A stretch of 64,000 bases of DNA from assembly GCA_025766275.1 (NCBI GenBank), contig JAFKAC010000009.1, forward strand, positions 124,001 to 188,000. Direction: 5' to 3'. The stretch's first letter is position 1. Each line of letters begins with the position of its first letter. The translations under genes were made by a program, and so were the position numbers. Positions 40,001 through 49,800 of this stretch are shown one piece after another. Under the pieces are notes generated by a model. That model saw only the letters and a list, made by a program, of their open reading frames with translations. It did no database searches and was not told the origin of the DNA. Origin of the DNA: Lactarius indigo (taxonomy: Eukaryota; Basidiomycota; Agaricomycetes; Russulales; Russulaceae).

Positions 40001-41947
40001 TACAAAGGATCCTCTCGCTTCGAACAACACACAGAAGGAGATAGTGTGTGGCTGGATGCCAGGAACTTGAAAACAACGCACCCTAGTTTCAAGTTAGCCC
40101 CAAAAAGATATGGACCCTTCAGGGTCACAAAGAAGATCTCCGCCACCACATATGCCCTGAAACTTCCCCATCAATGGCGGATCCACCCAGTATTCCATGC
40201 GTCACTCCTGATGCCATACAAAGAAACCTCCATACATGGAAAGAACTTTACGGAACCACCCCCAGATCTAGTAGATGGAGAACAGGAGTGGGAAGTTGAG
40301 AAAATACTAGAAACAAGACGCCACAGGAACCAGTTACAGTTCCTAATCAAGTGGAAAGGATACTCCGATGCACACAACAGTTGGGAACCAGAAAAGAACC
40401 TCAACGCCCCAGAACTTATTCAGGAACACTTCGAAAGTAACCCCAGAAGCGAAGGAGCAAAGCAATGGTTAAAACGAAAGGAAGTAACAGTACGAACAGC
40501 AACCACCTTCCCCACTAGCTTCCTCACCATGCCCTCTCGCTCCTCCTCTGTAGAACGCCTCGTTGCTCGCGCCATGGAAAGAGGCTCCTTCGACGAAACA
40601 CCCTCTGTCACACCCTCCTCTGGCTATTCTCCCTTCCCAGCACGACCCCCTTCCTTGCCTTCACTCATCCAGGAACCACAACCCATCGATCCCACCATGC
40701 CCAGCGTCATAGAAACAGAAGGAGGAGGAATAGCCCTTCGCGTTCCCCCTCCTGGACACACAGCTCCCCCTACTCCCGAGATACACCGACCTACCACCTC
40801 CCCCCCTGATCCTAGAGTGACTATGGCTCGTCTCAGCGAAATAATCAACGACCCAATCATGGACGCACTCCCCATTAACTATGAAAGGATGCATATCACT
40901 GCTGAAGAAGACGACGACCCTGGCTACCCCTTCTTCTTGAATGACCCCTGGGGCAGCCGCTATGTCCACTTCCTCATCCCTGACGACGCTGACCCAACCT
41001 CGTACATCCGAAAGGATGCCAAATGGATCAAGATCAGTGAAAACAAAGAAGATGTCATCGGCACCATGGGCAAGAACCTCCCTCACTATGGCCTCCCCCT
41101 TTTCCTCCTTCCCAGAGACGACGACCCCCACAATCCAGCTCCCCCCATCACCTCAGCTCAGATGCAGAACTTGGATGAAGCTTCCCCCACAGCCAGACAA
41201 GTCAATGAAGTCCTAGAAGACCTGAAAGATGACCGCCTCACAGCAGAAATCTCCAGGACTCGCCGACTTTTGCGAAACCAGAAGGCCCTCCGAAAGGAGA
41301 TTGAAGGCCTGTACAAGACGATGGAGCCCCTCAAAAGGCACCTCCTCAACATGGACATGCAACTGACCAGCACCCGAAGAAGGTTGCAAGAACACAAGGC
41401 CTATGTCCGGATTGCAGACCGATGGCTCGCACTACACCCCCCTCCTCCGGAAGAAGAAACTCACCCCTTTGAAGTCCACCACATTCCTGCCCCTGCTCCA
41501 CCTCGCTACCACTCCATGCCAAGACTCCACGACGAACCAGAAGGACCTAGCCCCTCTGCAGAAAGGAAGAAGAGACGCAAGCGCAGAGCCAACAAGAAGG
41601 AGACTGGCACCATCCGACTTTGTTACAGGTGTCAGTCTGAAGACCACCTCTCCTTCGCCTGCCCTCAAAAACAGAAGTTCTGCTGGAGGTGTTCTAGCAC
41701 TGACCACTTCCCCTATCAGTGCCTCTGGCCAGCCCCTGAAGAACGCACTCAGTGGTGTGGCAAGTGTTTTACCAGCAACAGCCACGAAGAAATCAAGTGC
41801 CCCAAGTATGAAAATTGTCGCAAGTGCGGGGCCCATGGTCCCTTCAACTTCCTTCGCCAACATCGCTGCCCCCTCCCTCGCGAAAGCACCCCCTCTAACG
41901 ACGTAGACAACGATGTCTATGACCTGATGGACTTCGAAGCACTCTAG
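37058..41947 (+). CDS. pol: D1 Pol with C-terminal zinc-knuckle array
   Basis: About 1,629 codons, open throughout. Residues counted from 37064: protease LLDSGATDN near 42, RT FVYMDDVLIA near 367, RNase H (ELEVDASAFATGAIL), integrase zinc finger (HPGITKTLWL to CATCQSNK), core (ALDFITKLPQS, VISDRDPRF, HPQTDGQSERTNQW), chromodomain about 1075-1130 (LIKWKGYSDAHNSWEPE). It then continues almost 500 residues: Pro/Ser-rich linker, folded region (YVHFLIPDDADPTSY, HYGLPLFLLPRDDD), coiled coil about 1385-1455, basic stretch (KKRRKRRANKK), and four Cys/His motifs: CYRCQSEDHLSFAC (1520-1533), CWRCSSTDHFPYQC (1540-1553), CGKCFTSNSHEEIKC (1565-1579), CRKCGAHGPF...HRC (1585-1602). The first two fit CX2CX4HX4C, the knuckle usually found in Gag. 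Confidence 0.95.
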   Translation, partial: GFLRCRPVRADREANSMYSVRDSAMTIKVLVRLYYKEARINVLLDSGATDNLIDRNLIQKLGLGTTPLKPPRLVQNVDGSLNKDGTMTETCQLWIKRGEEETPFQFFVTSLGEDRMIFGYPWFEHENPDIDWKKQELKGEAVTILTGGYRFRRKRHQEAKAAATKTTFDPVKETTIPEEYQCHNKVFSDEEAQRFPPEREEDHPITLRPDAPNKINCKIYPLTPEEDKELKAYLDENIAKGYIYEGSSPYASSFFFRKKTDGGLRPILDYRPLNTWTIKDTYPLPLISDILTNLNGKTLFSKFDIRWGYHNIRIKKEDQWKAAFKTPRGLFIPRVMTFGLTNAPATFARTMSRILRPLMDKYPRELFVYMDDVLIATEEDTERHKQIVHEFLEICEKESYFLKASKCVFEQRKIHYLGIVIDGSQIKIDPKKVEGLKDWPRDIKSVKQARSVLGTLSYQRPFIPNFAHLARPITDTIKTSEGPFRWTKEAAEALEALITLVCKDPILCQPDMDKPFELEVDASAFATGAILTQRDSRNKPQAVGYFSKSFSEAERNYDIHDRELLAVIRGLEHWRHLLLGSPHEITVFTDHKNLEYYRHPRQINRRVARYIPRLADYHIKLHHKPGPQNHADALSRRPDHDTGAGDNTDVVVLTPTIFANSALSIRIDDWVMAHQLDHQDTLDEWAAPFHLVKQGKHWWRGDKLVVVDNTPLKRGVISLFHDTKTAGHPGITKTLWLVSQDFWWPNMKDDISAYVKGCATCQSNKNFPGNPKPPIFPIKTNPEALPFETIALDFITKLPQSEDNDTILTITDHDCSKAAFFIPCSETIDAEGVAKLYAKTVLPHYGLPRRVISDRDPRFTAKFIKELCRVLDIEQNISTAYHPQTDGQSERTNQWLEQYLRMFINHQQDNWTELLPLAQYTHNSWPSATTKKAPYELILGYIPRVHQPERTTTVPGTQERLERIQEARRTAQAAITHAQSLYKGSSRFEQHTEGDSVWLDARNLKTTHPSFKLAPKRYGPFRVTKKISATTYALKLPHQWRIHPVFHASLLMPYKETSIHGKNFTEPPPDLVDGEQEWEVEKILETRRHRNQLQFLIKWKGYSDAHNSWEPEKNLNAPELIQEHFESNPRSEGAKQWLKRKEVTVRTATTFPTSFLTMPSRSSSVERLVARAMERGSFDETPSVTPSSGYSPFPARPPSLPSLIQEPQPIDPTMPSVIETEGGGIALRVPPPGHTAPPTPEIHRPTTSPPDPRVTMARLSEIINDPIMDALPINYERMHITAEEDDDPGYPFFLNDPWGSRYVHFLIPDDADPTSYIRKDAKWIKISENKEDVIGTMGKNLPHYGLPLFLLPRDDDPHNPAPPITSAQMQNLDEASPTARQVNEVLEDLKDDRLTAEISRTRRLLRNQKALRKEIEGLYKTMEPLKRHLLNMDMQLTSTRRRLQEHKAYVRIADRWLALHPPPPEEETHPFEVHHIPAPAPPRYHSMPRLHDEPEGPSPSAERKKRRKRRANKKETGTIRLCYRCQSEDHLSFACPQKQKFCWRCSSTDHFPYQCLWPAPEERTQWCGKCFTSNSHEEIKCPKYENCRKCGAHGPFNFLRQHRCPLPRESTPSNDVDNDVYDLMDFEAL

Positions 41948-41960
41948 GGAGAGTTGACTT

Positions 41961-41969
41961 AGAGAGGGG
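41961..41969 (+). other. D1 polypurine tract
   Basis: AGAGAGGGG, four bases before the 3' LTR. Confidence 0.7.
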
Positions 41970-41973
41970 CTCA

Positions 41974-42551
41974 TGTTATGATCCGACGCTTCGGACCTAA
42001 GTCACAGTGTGTCTCCACCCTGCCTTTCCCCTTCTGTACTATACCTTGTTACCAAAGGAGCTACTGTTACTAGTGGCGCTGTTTCTTTGATCCGAACTTC
42101 TGTTTGCTCCGTTTAGTCTCTTTGATATTGTGTGGACTTGTGTTCATGTTGTTTGGAACCCTGTCCTATATAAACCTGTACCATAGACCGTAGGAAGCCA
42201 GACTTGGCTTCGTTTGCAATCTAGCAACTTTGCCTCCGTACTTTGGTGTGACCTCACCTTATCCCTCTCTTCTTGTGCATCCCCTACCTCAGTCCCTAAC
42301 CAGGACACTTCGAAGTCTTTGCAGTTGAACTATATCAACGCGTTACACCTGTCATACTCTGTGCACTAGCAAGATCAAGTGTAGAGAAGTGTTAGACACT
42401 TCGGACGAGGAGTCCTACATTACAGAGTAGTGCTGCACCTTGTGCCACACTTTGTCACTCGTATTTCATAGCAATAAGACAACAGAGGTCTTCGCTTGAT
42501 ACTTGTGTGATTCAGAACCTTTAGAACCCACGCCCCTGCTAGGGCGTAACA
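41974..42551 (+). repeat. D1 3' LTR
   Basis: 578-bp LTR identical by eye to 34605-35182, followed by GACGC (42552-42556). Confidence 0.97.
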
Positions 42552-42556
42552 GACGC

Positions 42557-44197
42557 CACTTGCGCACCCACCAGCCAACTGCAAAATTAGTGGCCAAATG
42601 ACATGGACCATTTAAGGTCATCCAGGTGATGTCCTCTGTCAATTATCGCCTCGAACTTCCCACATAGTGGAGCATCCACGATGTTTTCCACATAGATCTT
42701 CTCACACCTTATCGCGAAACACCCACGCACGGACCAAATTATCAGCGCCCACCACCAGATTTGGTCGATAACGAAGAAGAATATGAAGTCGAGAAGATTC
42801 TAGACTCTTGGTGGTTCAGCAGAAGACATCGGCTTCAGTATCTTGTCAAATGGAAGGGTTACCCCAACTCGGACAATCAGTGGGTCGATAAGGATGACGT
42901 CTTTGCCAATGAAGCCATTCGGGAATTCAAAAATTCTAACCCCAGACAAGAGGTACATATAAGGACCGCCATTCGACGCGATAAGTCACCATCCCCTCTC
43001 ATGTCCTCTACCACTCGCAATGACCACCTTGACCTCCTCAAAACAATCATCGCCCCCATTGTCTCCCCCAGTCTTGTTGTTCCCGCCACCACTGAGCAGC
43101 GAAGAGCTCACCAACAAGCTGGACGACAGCCTCGCAGTGAACGACCCACAGAAGAACAGTTGCTGCAACGACAAGATAGTGCAGCAGACCTGTCCGAGGC
43201 ATTGCGATGATTTCCCATGCCCACAACGGGAGTGGTCTCCGACGACCCTGCACCAATTCAACCAGCACCACCGCCACTGTACAACATCGTCGACCCCGAC
43301 ACCGGAGCCACAACCCACACCATCACGGAAGACGAACTCTTCCAACTTCAAGCAGCTCTCACAAGCTCTGAAGGGAGCCAACGTGAAGAAGAACTACGAG
43401 CAGGAGTGGAAGGTGACGGTGTGGAAATGGCAGGCCAAGCAATTGCATATCGCCGCCTCGCGGCACAAGATGGCGAAGGAGCAGAAGGAGTATTGGACCA
43501 AGCTACGCATGACGACCTCTATGACGATTACTACCCCTCACAACACCCATTCCTTGACTATGAACAGCACCCTGGAGCTGCAGAGGCTACTCCCTATCTC
43601 GTCGACACAGACGGAGCGCCTATGCATAGGGGATACATTACAGCGCCCCACGCTGCTCGTTGTACGCCACTCGGAGCAGACAACAGCACCCTCAGCATCA
43701 TTATCCCTGAGGGGTTCCAGGTCAATGGACAACCCGATTACGTTCCATTCCCAGTCCGTCTCCCCAACGGACTTACAGTACAGGCCTCGCACATACAAAT
43801 TATCAAGGCCGGCGACCCCTTCGTTCTCGGACTAGTTCCAGGATCTCCGTACATTTACGGAAAACCACTATACGCCACACCACATCTCCCACACGACAAC
43901 CGTGCCTTCATTGCGCACGAAGATCTCTTTCTGCTCAGAGAGCGTCACCCCGCCGACGCCATGCTCCAGTGCATTGGTGATGTTACACTTACAGAAGAGG
44001 TGCGTCGCTACAGGCAGAATGCGTTCGCCGAGGACCAGCTTGAAGGATGCATCCAGTGTCTTCAAGAAGAGAAGGGAGTAGTCCACCATCACAAGATGGA
44101 CTCCATCTATAGGTTAGAATGTGCTAACGCACTACCAAGGGTCGAGGATGAGATCGAGGCTGTGAGACGGGTTAGCAGGGAGACCATTGACTTGTGA
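42557..44197 (+). pseudogene. pol: C2 pol fragment 3: chromodomain and C-terminal extension
   Basis: Continues the C2 pol in frame after D1. Integrase C-terminus, chromodomain about 42776-42930 ([29 protein letters not shown]), linker, then the conserved extension (EDELFQLQAALTSSE, YIYGKPLYATPHLPHDN, RAFIAHEDLFLLRERH, coiled coil to RVEDEIEAVRR). In-frame stops: TGA 42599-42601, TAG 42665-42667, TGA 43208-43210. At the position where C1 and C3 have TGA inside the extension, C2 reads GGA TAC and is open. Confidence 0.88.
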
Positions 44198-44213
44198 GGT
44201 GGGCCTCACTCCT

Positions 44214-44223
44214 GAAAAGGGGG
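44214..44223 (+). other. C2 polypurine tract
   Basis: GAAAAGGGGG then TGA before the 3' LTR. Confidence 0.8.
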
Positions 44224-44226
44224 TGA

Positions 44227-44737
44227 TGTTACGGTACGGACTTGATGATTCATTACACACGACTCATAACTGGTTATGACTACAGTTTGGTATCGATATT
44301 AGTCATGGACTTTTACATCATATCAGTCAGCATAGTAGTTCGCATGTGATTGTAACTCATGTATGACTCATTCCTAGGATAGCTGTACTAGGGTTCGAGC
44401 TAGTTATGCTATTGGCTTCCCATTGTTCTAGCGGTGCTTTAAAGCCCGCGCGTACCTGTATAAGTAGTCGCTTTAGGAGACCAAGAATCCCCATCTTGGT
44501 CTTCTTCAATCCACCATCTTGACTCGTCTCTTGTTTGCCTTAGTCTCAGACTAAGTGTACCTCCACTTATATCCACCAAGGGATATACCTTTCCTCCATC
44601 CTTTGCTGCAGCGTGTGTCAGTGTGCCCCTGTTCAGCTTGCGTTGGGTTGACACGTGATCCCCATTTGCCTTACCTTCGCTAAGTTGATTACGCCCATTC
44701 AGAGTCCAAGTTGGACTAACGCTGGTGGAGCATAACA
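44227..44737 (+). repeat. C2 3' LTR
   Basis: 511-bp LTR, TGTTACGGTACGG to GGAGCATAACA. TATAAG at 44459 is 34 nt before ATCTTGGTCTT at 44493. It matches the C1 5' LTR on the other strand. Confidence 0.9.
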
Positions 44738-44745
44738 CATCAGTC

Positions 44746-45334
44746 TGTTGATAAGTGACCCTTGCGCACTTAGCGGCTCTAACGGACCGGACTACTGTAG
44801 ATTAATTAGGACCGCTTTAGATTAGATTTGATTTGATCTGTACAATCTAGGACTTCTATGACATCACTGTACAATGACATCATATGGACTACTCCGGACT
44901 CTTCATTGTACTGCTTCCTTGTTCTCTTTCTAGCGTTATCTTTATTGTGATGTCACTATGATATCATCTTAGTCTGGACTTTCTTTTGTTCTGGTCGCCT
45001 TGTTCTCCTTTTGGTACATTCCTTTGTCCTGTATATAGAACAACGCTCCTTGTATTCTGTGACTCTATGTTACTACCCTTGTACTAGTGTCACACCTCTG
45101 TATAGTATAAGTAGAGTATTCTGTACGCCCTGGACCACATCAGTTCTCACTCTGCTGTGTGCCAGGTAAAGTCCCTCTCCTGTAATACTATTATCAGTTC
45201 TCACTCTGCTGTGTGCCAGACACCTTGCTTTACATTGCTAGACTTTCCTGTTGCTGCTTCCAGCCACCCAGCTTGTCTCACCACAGAACACTTTGTCCCT
45301 CTGTGAGTAAGCTATCTATGTGTGCTGTTCATCA
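44746..45334 (+). repeat. S2: solo LTR with internal direct repeat
   Basis: 589 bp from TGTTGATAAG to TGTTCATCA, flanked by CAGTC at 44741-44745 and 45335-45339. Plus-strand TATATAGA near 45032. Contains a 27-bp repeat (ATCAGTTCTCACTCTGCTGT... at about 45139-45165 and 45193-45219). No open frame worth calling. The internal part of the parent element is absent, consistent with LTR-LTR recombination. Confidence 0.75.
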
Positions 45335-45365
45335 CAGTCCATACCGTAACATCACCCCCTTTTCA

Positions 45366-46357
45366 AGAGTGAGGCCCACCTCACTAATCCGCCTGCAATT
45401 CCTGTCTCATCAGTTCAGCTTCATCCTCCATGCACGCCAATATGTTAGCCCGCTCAAGATGATAGAGACTTTCCCTCTTGTCCTCGATTACCATATACTT
45501 CTCCTCCTGTAACCGCTGAATCCTACTTTCCAGCTGTTCTTCTGCAAAGGCGAACTGCCGGAATCGGCATAGCTCTTGAGTGAGTGTGATGTCTCCGATG
45601 CGCATTAGTAGCAAATTGGTGGGGTGTTGGTCACAGAGCATGAAATACTCTTTGTGAGGAATGAAGGCGCGGTTGTTCTTTGGGAGGTGAGGCGTCGCGT
45701 AGAGGGGTTTACCATAAAGAAAACCGGACCCTGGAGCTAGTCTGAGTACGAAGGGGTCTCCTCCACGGATAACCTGTACGTGGGAGGCTTGTATCGTCGG
45801 TCCGTTGGGGAGTTTGATTGGGAACGGAATGTAATCAGGTCCTCTATTGACCCGGAACCCCTCAGGGACGATGGCCCAGGTTGCAGGGTCTTGTTCGCCC
45901 ATTGGTGTATAACAAGCCGCTTGTGCCATGGCGACTCATCCTCAGTGTAAAGGGTTCCCCGCTGCATCGACAAGGTAGGGAGTGGCGGCTGGATCTTCAG
46001 CATAGAATTCATGTGTGAGGAATGCGTGCCTGATGGGGTAATGGTCTCTAAGCTTGTCTTCATCCTCAACTTCGTCCAATACTCCTTCCGCTCTTGTCTC
46101 ATCTTGTGTTGGCAGGTGGCGATATGCAGTTGCTCCCGCTGCCACCGTGCCACTGTCTCTTTCCATTCTTGCTCGTACTTCTGCATGGCGTTCGGTGGTT
46201 TCACCGCACGGGACAGCTGCCTGAAGCTGAAACAGCTCGTCTTCGGTGAGGAGGGCTTCAGGCTCACTGGTGTCGGGGTTTGTGAGGGCGTACATTGGCG
46301 GAGGTACTGGTTGATTTGTTGTTGGATCATTGTTGACGATTCCCTGTATGGGCATAG
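45366..46357 (-). pseudogene. pol: C3 pol C-terminal extension
   Basis: Conserved extension domain after the chromodomain: EDELFQLQAAVPCGE, RGDPFVLRLAPGSGF, LYGKPLYATPHLPKNN, RAFIPHKEYFML, then a coiled coil ending in YHLERANILACMEDE. In-frame TGA codons fall between PLH and MAQAACYTP, at 45942-45944 (Arg position) and at the GGA-TGA position shared with C1. Cut on its N-terminal side by B2 (46358). Confidence 0.82.
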
Positions 46358-46836
46358 GTGTAACGCCGTCACAGCGTTAGCTCGACTTGAGCTTAGATGA
46401 AGGTGACTCGTTGACTTAGCTAATCACGCCGAAGGCGTATGGCACGAAGGCGGCTTTATAGATGTTCAAAGACACTATGGTTCGACGGCACTCTAACCTT
46501 GATAGAGGCAAACAAAGGGATGAGACAAGAAGTGACGATTGAAGAAGACCAAGATGGCGTATCTTGGTCTTCCGCAACTACCTTAAATACAAGAAGAGCA
46601 GGCTTTCAAGCGCTGCTGTGAGTCACCGTATGGTAGCGTCCAATGTATCGTGTAAGTACCGCAATCCTAATACTACTACTACCTGTACTAGGATCGAGTC
46701 AGAGTCCAGTCAGCAATCAGCCCCAATCTCCTACCGTACTACATTGTAATGCCCTAAGGCCGTGAGTCCGTGACTAATTTACCTTACCGCCGTAGTCACA
46801 ACCGGTACAGTAAGGGTAGAATGCGGAACTGTAACA
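46358..46836 (-). repeat. B2 3' LTR
   Basis: 479-bp LTR on the left side, paired with 53599-54076. The polypurine tract is the adjacent CCCCCTTTTC on the plus strand (about 46841-46850). Confidence 0.95.
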
Positions 46837-46866
46837 TCACCCCCTTTTCAGTGTGAGACCCCAGAC

Positions 46867-49800
46867 TCACTGGAAGTCCCGCGCGATCCACTCACGCTGC
46901 TCATCTTCGATGCACCGGAATACGTCCGCCCGCTCCAGGCGGTACATGCAGTCCATCTTGTCTTCTCGAGCGACAAGAACCATACCGCGGAGTTGACGGA
47001 TACGCGCTTGTAAGCGTGACTCCTCATGGGCTGCGGCGCGGTACCACGTCACCTCCGCAACCAGGGACTCATCCCCTATGCGGTTGAGTGCGCGGTCCGT
47101 AAGTTTGTCGGCAGTGAGGATTACAAGATCCTCGTGGGCGATGAAGGCGCGGTTCGCAGCCGAGAGGTGAGGAGTGGCGTAAAGAGGTTTGCCGTAAAGA
47201 TAGGGGGATCCCAGGATAACCCCCAGGATAAAGGGATTTGCACCTCCGACAATCTGCACGTGACTCGCCTGCATTTCTACTCCGTCCGGCCCGGTGATGG
47301 GGAAGTGAATGTGATGGGGCTGTCGATTCGCCCGGAACCCTTCAGGCACGAGGACCTGCGCGGGGTCGTCGTCGCGCGTAATGGTGGTGTGTAATGCGAC
47401 GCCGGGCAGTCACACACATCCTCGAGACATGGGGGTTCCGTCGGTGTGCAGGAGCCACGGGGTGATTCCGGGATCAGCAGAGTCGCGGTTTGTTCGAAGG
47501 AGGGGGTGGCTGACCGGGTAGTAATCTCCGTCGTCATGGTCAGCTTGGTCCGGCATCGCTGCCTGCGCTGCCGCAACTCGCTCAATCTCTCCTGCGCCAA
47601 CCTCAACTGTTCTCTGGCCCATTCCTGAGCCGTCCTCCGCCAGACCTCCTCCGCTTCCGTCTCCTCCCGGTCCTTCGTTAGATCGATCGGTCGGGAAAAC
47701 TCCCCTAATACCGATAAGAGCGTCGTCTGGGGGGATGATCGCGATGGGTTCCCGCACCCCGCTGTCGTCTCGGAAGATGTGAGCGATGGCAGACTGCTGC
47801 TCGTCGCTGGGCTGGCGCGTGGGGTCTGGGAACCTCTGTAGGAGGCCAGCCCATTCTTGAGCGGTGATATGCCCTGTTCGCACGTTTGCAGGTGTGTACG
47901 GAGTGAGCTGGACCGTTGGAACCACGGTTTCTTCGTCGTCTTGGATGATAGCGGCAGCGTCTTGTGCGACTTGGTCGAGGAGGATCGCCGTGGTGACATG
48001 TCTGAGAGGAGAGGTGGGCATAGACGTAGAAGTGGATCGAAGGTAGGAGTGATACTCTCCCCCAGTCCCTTTGGTCTCGCTTTTAAGTCCTCATGAAGCT
48101 GTCCGGGCCGCTTGGTATGCCTCTATTGCTTCCGGGGCGAAGACGTCATTCTTATCGACCCACTGATTCTCCAAGTCAGGATACCCCTTCCATTTGATGA
48201 GGTATTGAAGTTTCTTTCGGCGGCCGGCGTGCCGTGAATCCAGAACGGCCTCGACTTCATATTCCTCTTCTCCTTCCACAAGATCTGGTGGTGGTCGAGG
48301 GAAATTTTCGCCGTGTATGGTCGTGCTTTTGTATGGCGTGAGAAGATCTATGTGAAACACTGGGTGGATGCTCCACTGCGTGGGAAGTTCAAGACGGTAG
48401 TTGTATGGGGACATCACCTGGACCACCTTGAAAGGGCCGTGGCGTTGCGCTGCGAGTTTCGCCGTGGGCTGATTGGTTCGAAGGTGTTTCCCTTCTAACC
48501 ACACTTGGTCGCCTATTTGATATTTCAGGGTGTCTCGGTGTTTCACCCAACTATCCTGGGCCTTCTTGATAAGGGTCTGGGCCAGCTGTCGTGCTTCCTT
48601 AAGCTGCATGAGTCGGGTGATAACGTTTGGAATAGGGGATGGCTTATCCGTCCAGTCTGCCACAGGATCGTAACCCATAAGGAGCATAAATGGCGATTGT
48701 TTTGTATGTTCGTGGGGCCAGTTGTTGTGAGCGAATTCTGCTATGGGAAGGTATGCCGCCCAGTTATCTTGACGCTCGTTGGCCCAGAACCGCAGATACT
48801 GTTCTAGCCATTGATTGGTCCGTTCTGACTGTCCATCGGTCCGTGGGTGATACGCCGTTGAGATGTTCTGTTTGATGCCAAGGATTCGGCATACTTCTTT
48901 GGTGAACTTGGACGTGAATCGGGGGTCACGGTCGCTGATAATTTTACGCGGCAGTCCGAACCGTTTAAACACGTGATTGACGTACAGAATAGCGGTTTCT
49001 TCTGCCATGACTTCTTCGTTACATGGGATAAATATTGAGGCCTTACTGCAATCGTGGTCGGTAACGGTGAGAATGCTGTCATAGGATTGGGACGTTGGTA
49101 GTTTAGTGATGAAATCCAGCGCAATGGTGTGAAATGGGGAGGCGTCGGTTACTGCAGTAATAGGATGTAGTGGCGCATGCGTTGGTCTTGTGTTGACTTT
49201 ATTCCGCTGGCAATCAGCGCATCCCGTAACGTATTCATACACATCCCGACGGATGCGTGGCCACCAGTAGTGTCGTTCCACTATCCGTTGAGTCCTGCTG
49301 ATGCCTGGATGTCCATGGATAGGGGGGTTGTGGTGGTCGTGTATTATGGCCCTGTACGTGGACATAGGCCCCGTGATTACCAGCCACCCGTCCTTATACC
49401 ATTCTCCTTCGATCTTCTTCAGCTGATGGGCGTCAACCCATCCCTGAATGATTTTTGGGTCCTGCCGTCGTCTCGGTGTTTGTAACATTGGGTGTATTTC
49501 CAAGGCGCGCACGGTATTAGCAGCTCATACGAATACTTCGGGGGGTAGGACCACTACACCTTGGTTGTCCCCTTCCCCCTGGTCGTAGTCTGGTCGTCTG
49601 GACAATGCGTCCGCCCTACCATTGTTCTTTCCTTTGATGTGATGGATCTCGAAGTTGTATTCCATCAGTTCCAATACTTCCCTGGCGACCCTTCGACTAA
49701 TCTTTTGTGGGGTCTTCCAGTATTGAAGATTGAGATGATCGGAAAAGATTTTGATTTTGTGTGGGGATCCTGCAAGCAAAGGTCTCCAGTGTTGAAGGGC

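Larger units (their letters stand above)
34605..42551 (+). mobile_element. D1: intact Ty3/gypsy chromovirus
   Basis: 7,947-bp element inserted in the C2 pol with GACGC at 34600-34604 and 42552-42556. The two 578-bp LTRs look identical over their whole length, so insertion is very recent. Gag and pol are both open. It has a distinct LTR family and a Pol C-terminal extension ending in zinc knuckles. It is the best candidate in the window for a currently active element. Confidence 0.96.
24305..44737 (+). mobile_element. C2: Ty3/gypsy chromovirus split by B1 and D1
   Basis: Family C element on the plus strand. Its 5' LTR, gag and protease would lie left of C1, outside the window. Present are 24305-24434 (end of the protease-RT linker), 32158-34604 (RT to integrase C-terminus), 42557-44197 (chromodomain and extension), and the 3' LTR (44227-44737). 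B1 (duplication TCATG) and D1 (duplication GACGC) split it. The C2 right end lies inside the 3' LTR of C3: right flank CATCA (44738-44742) followed by the last bases of a family C LTR. Confidence 0.88.

Noticed and set aside
44746..45334. S2 read as the 3' LTR of C3
   Set aside because: It has its own CAGTC duplication and TG/CA ends, and the true C3 LTR terminus (CATACCGTAACA) follows it.
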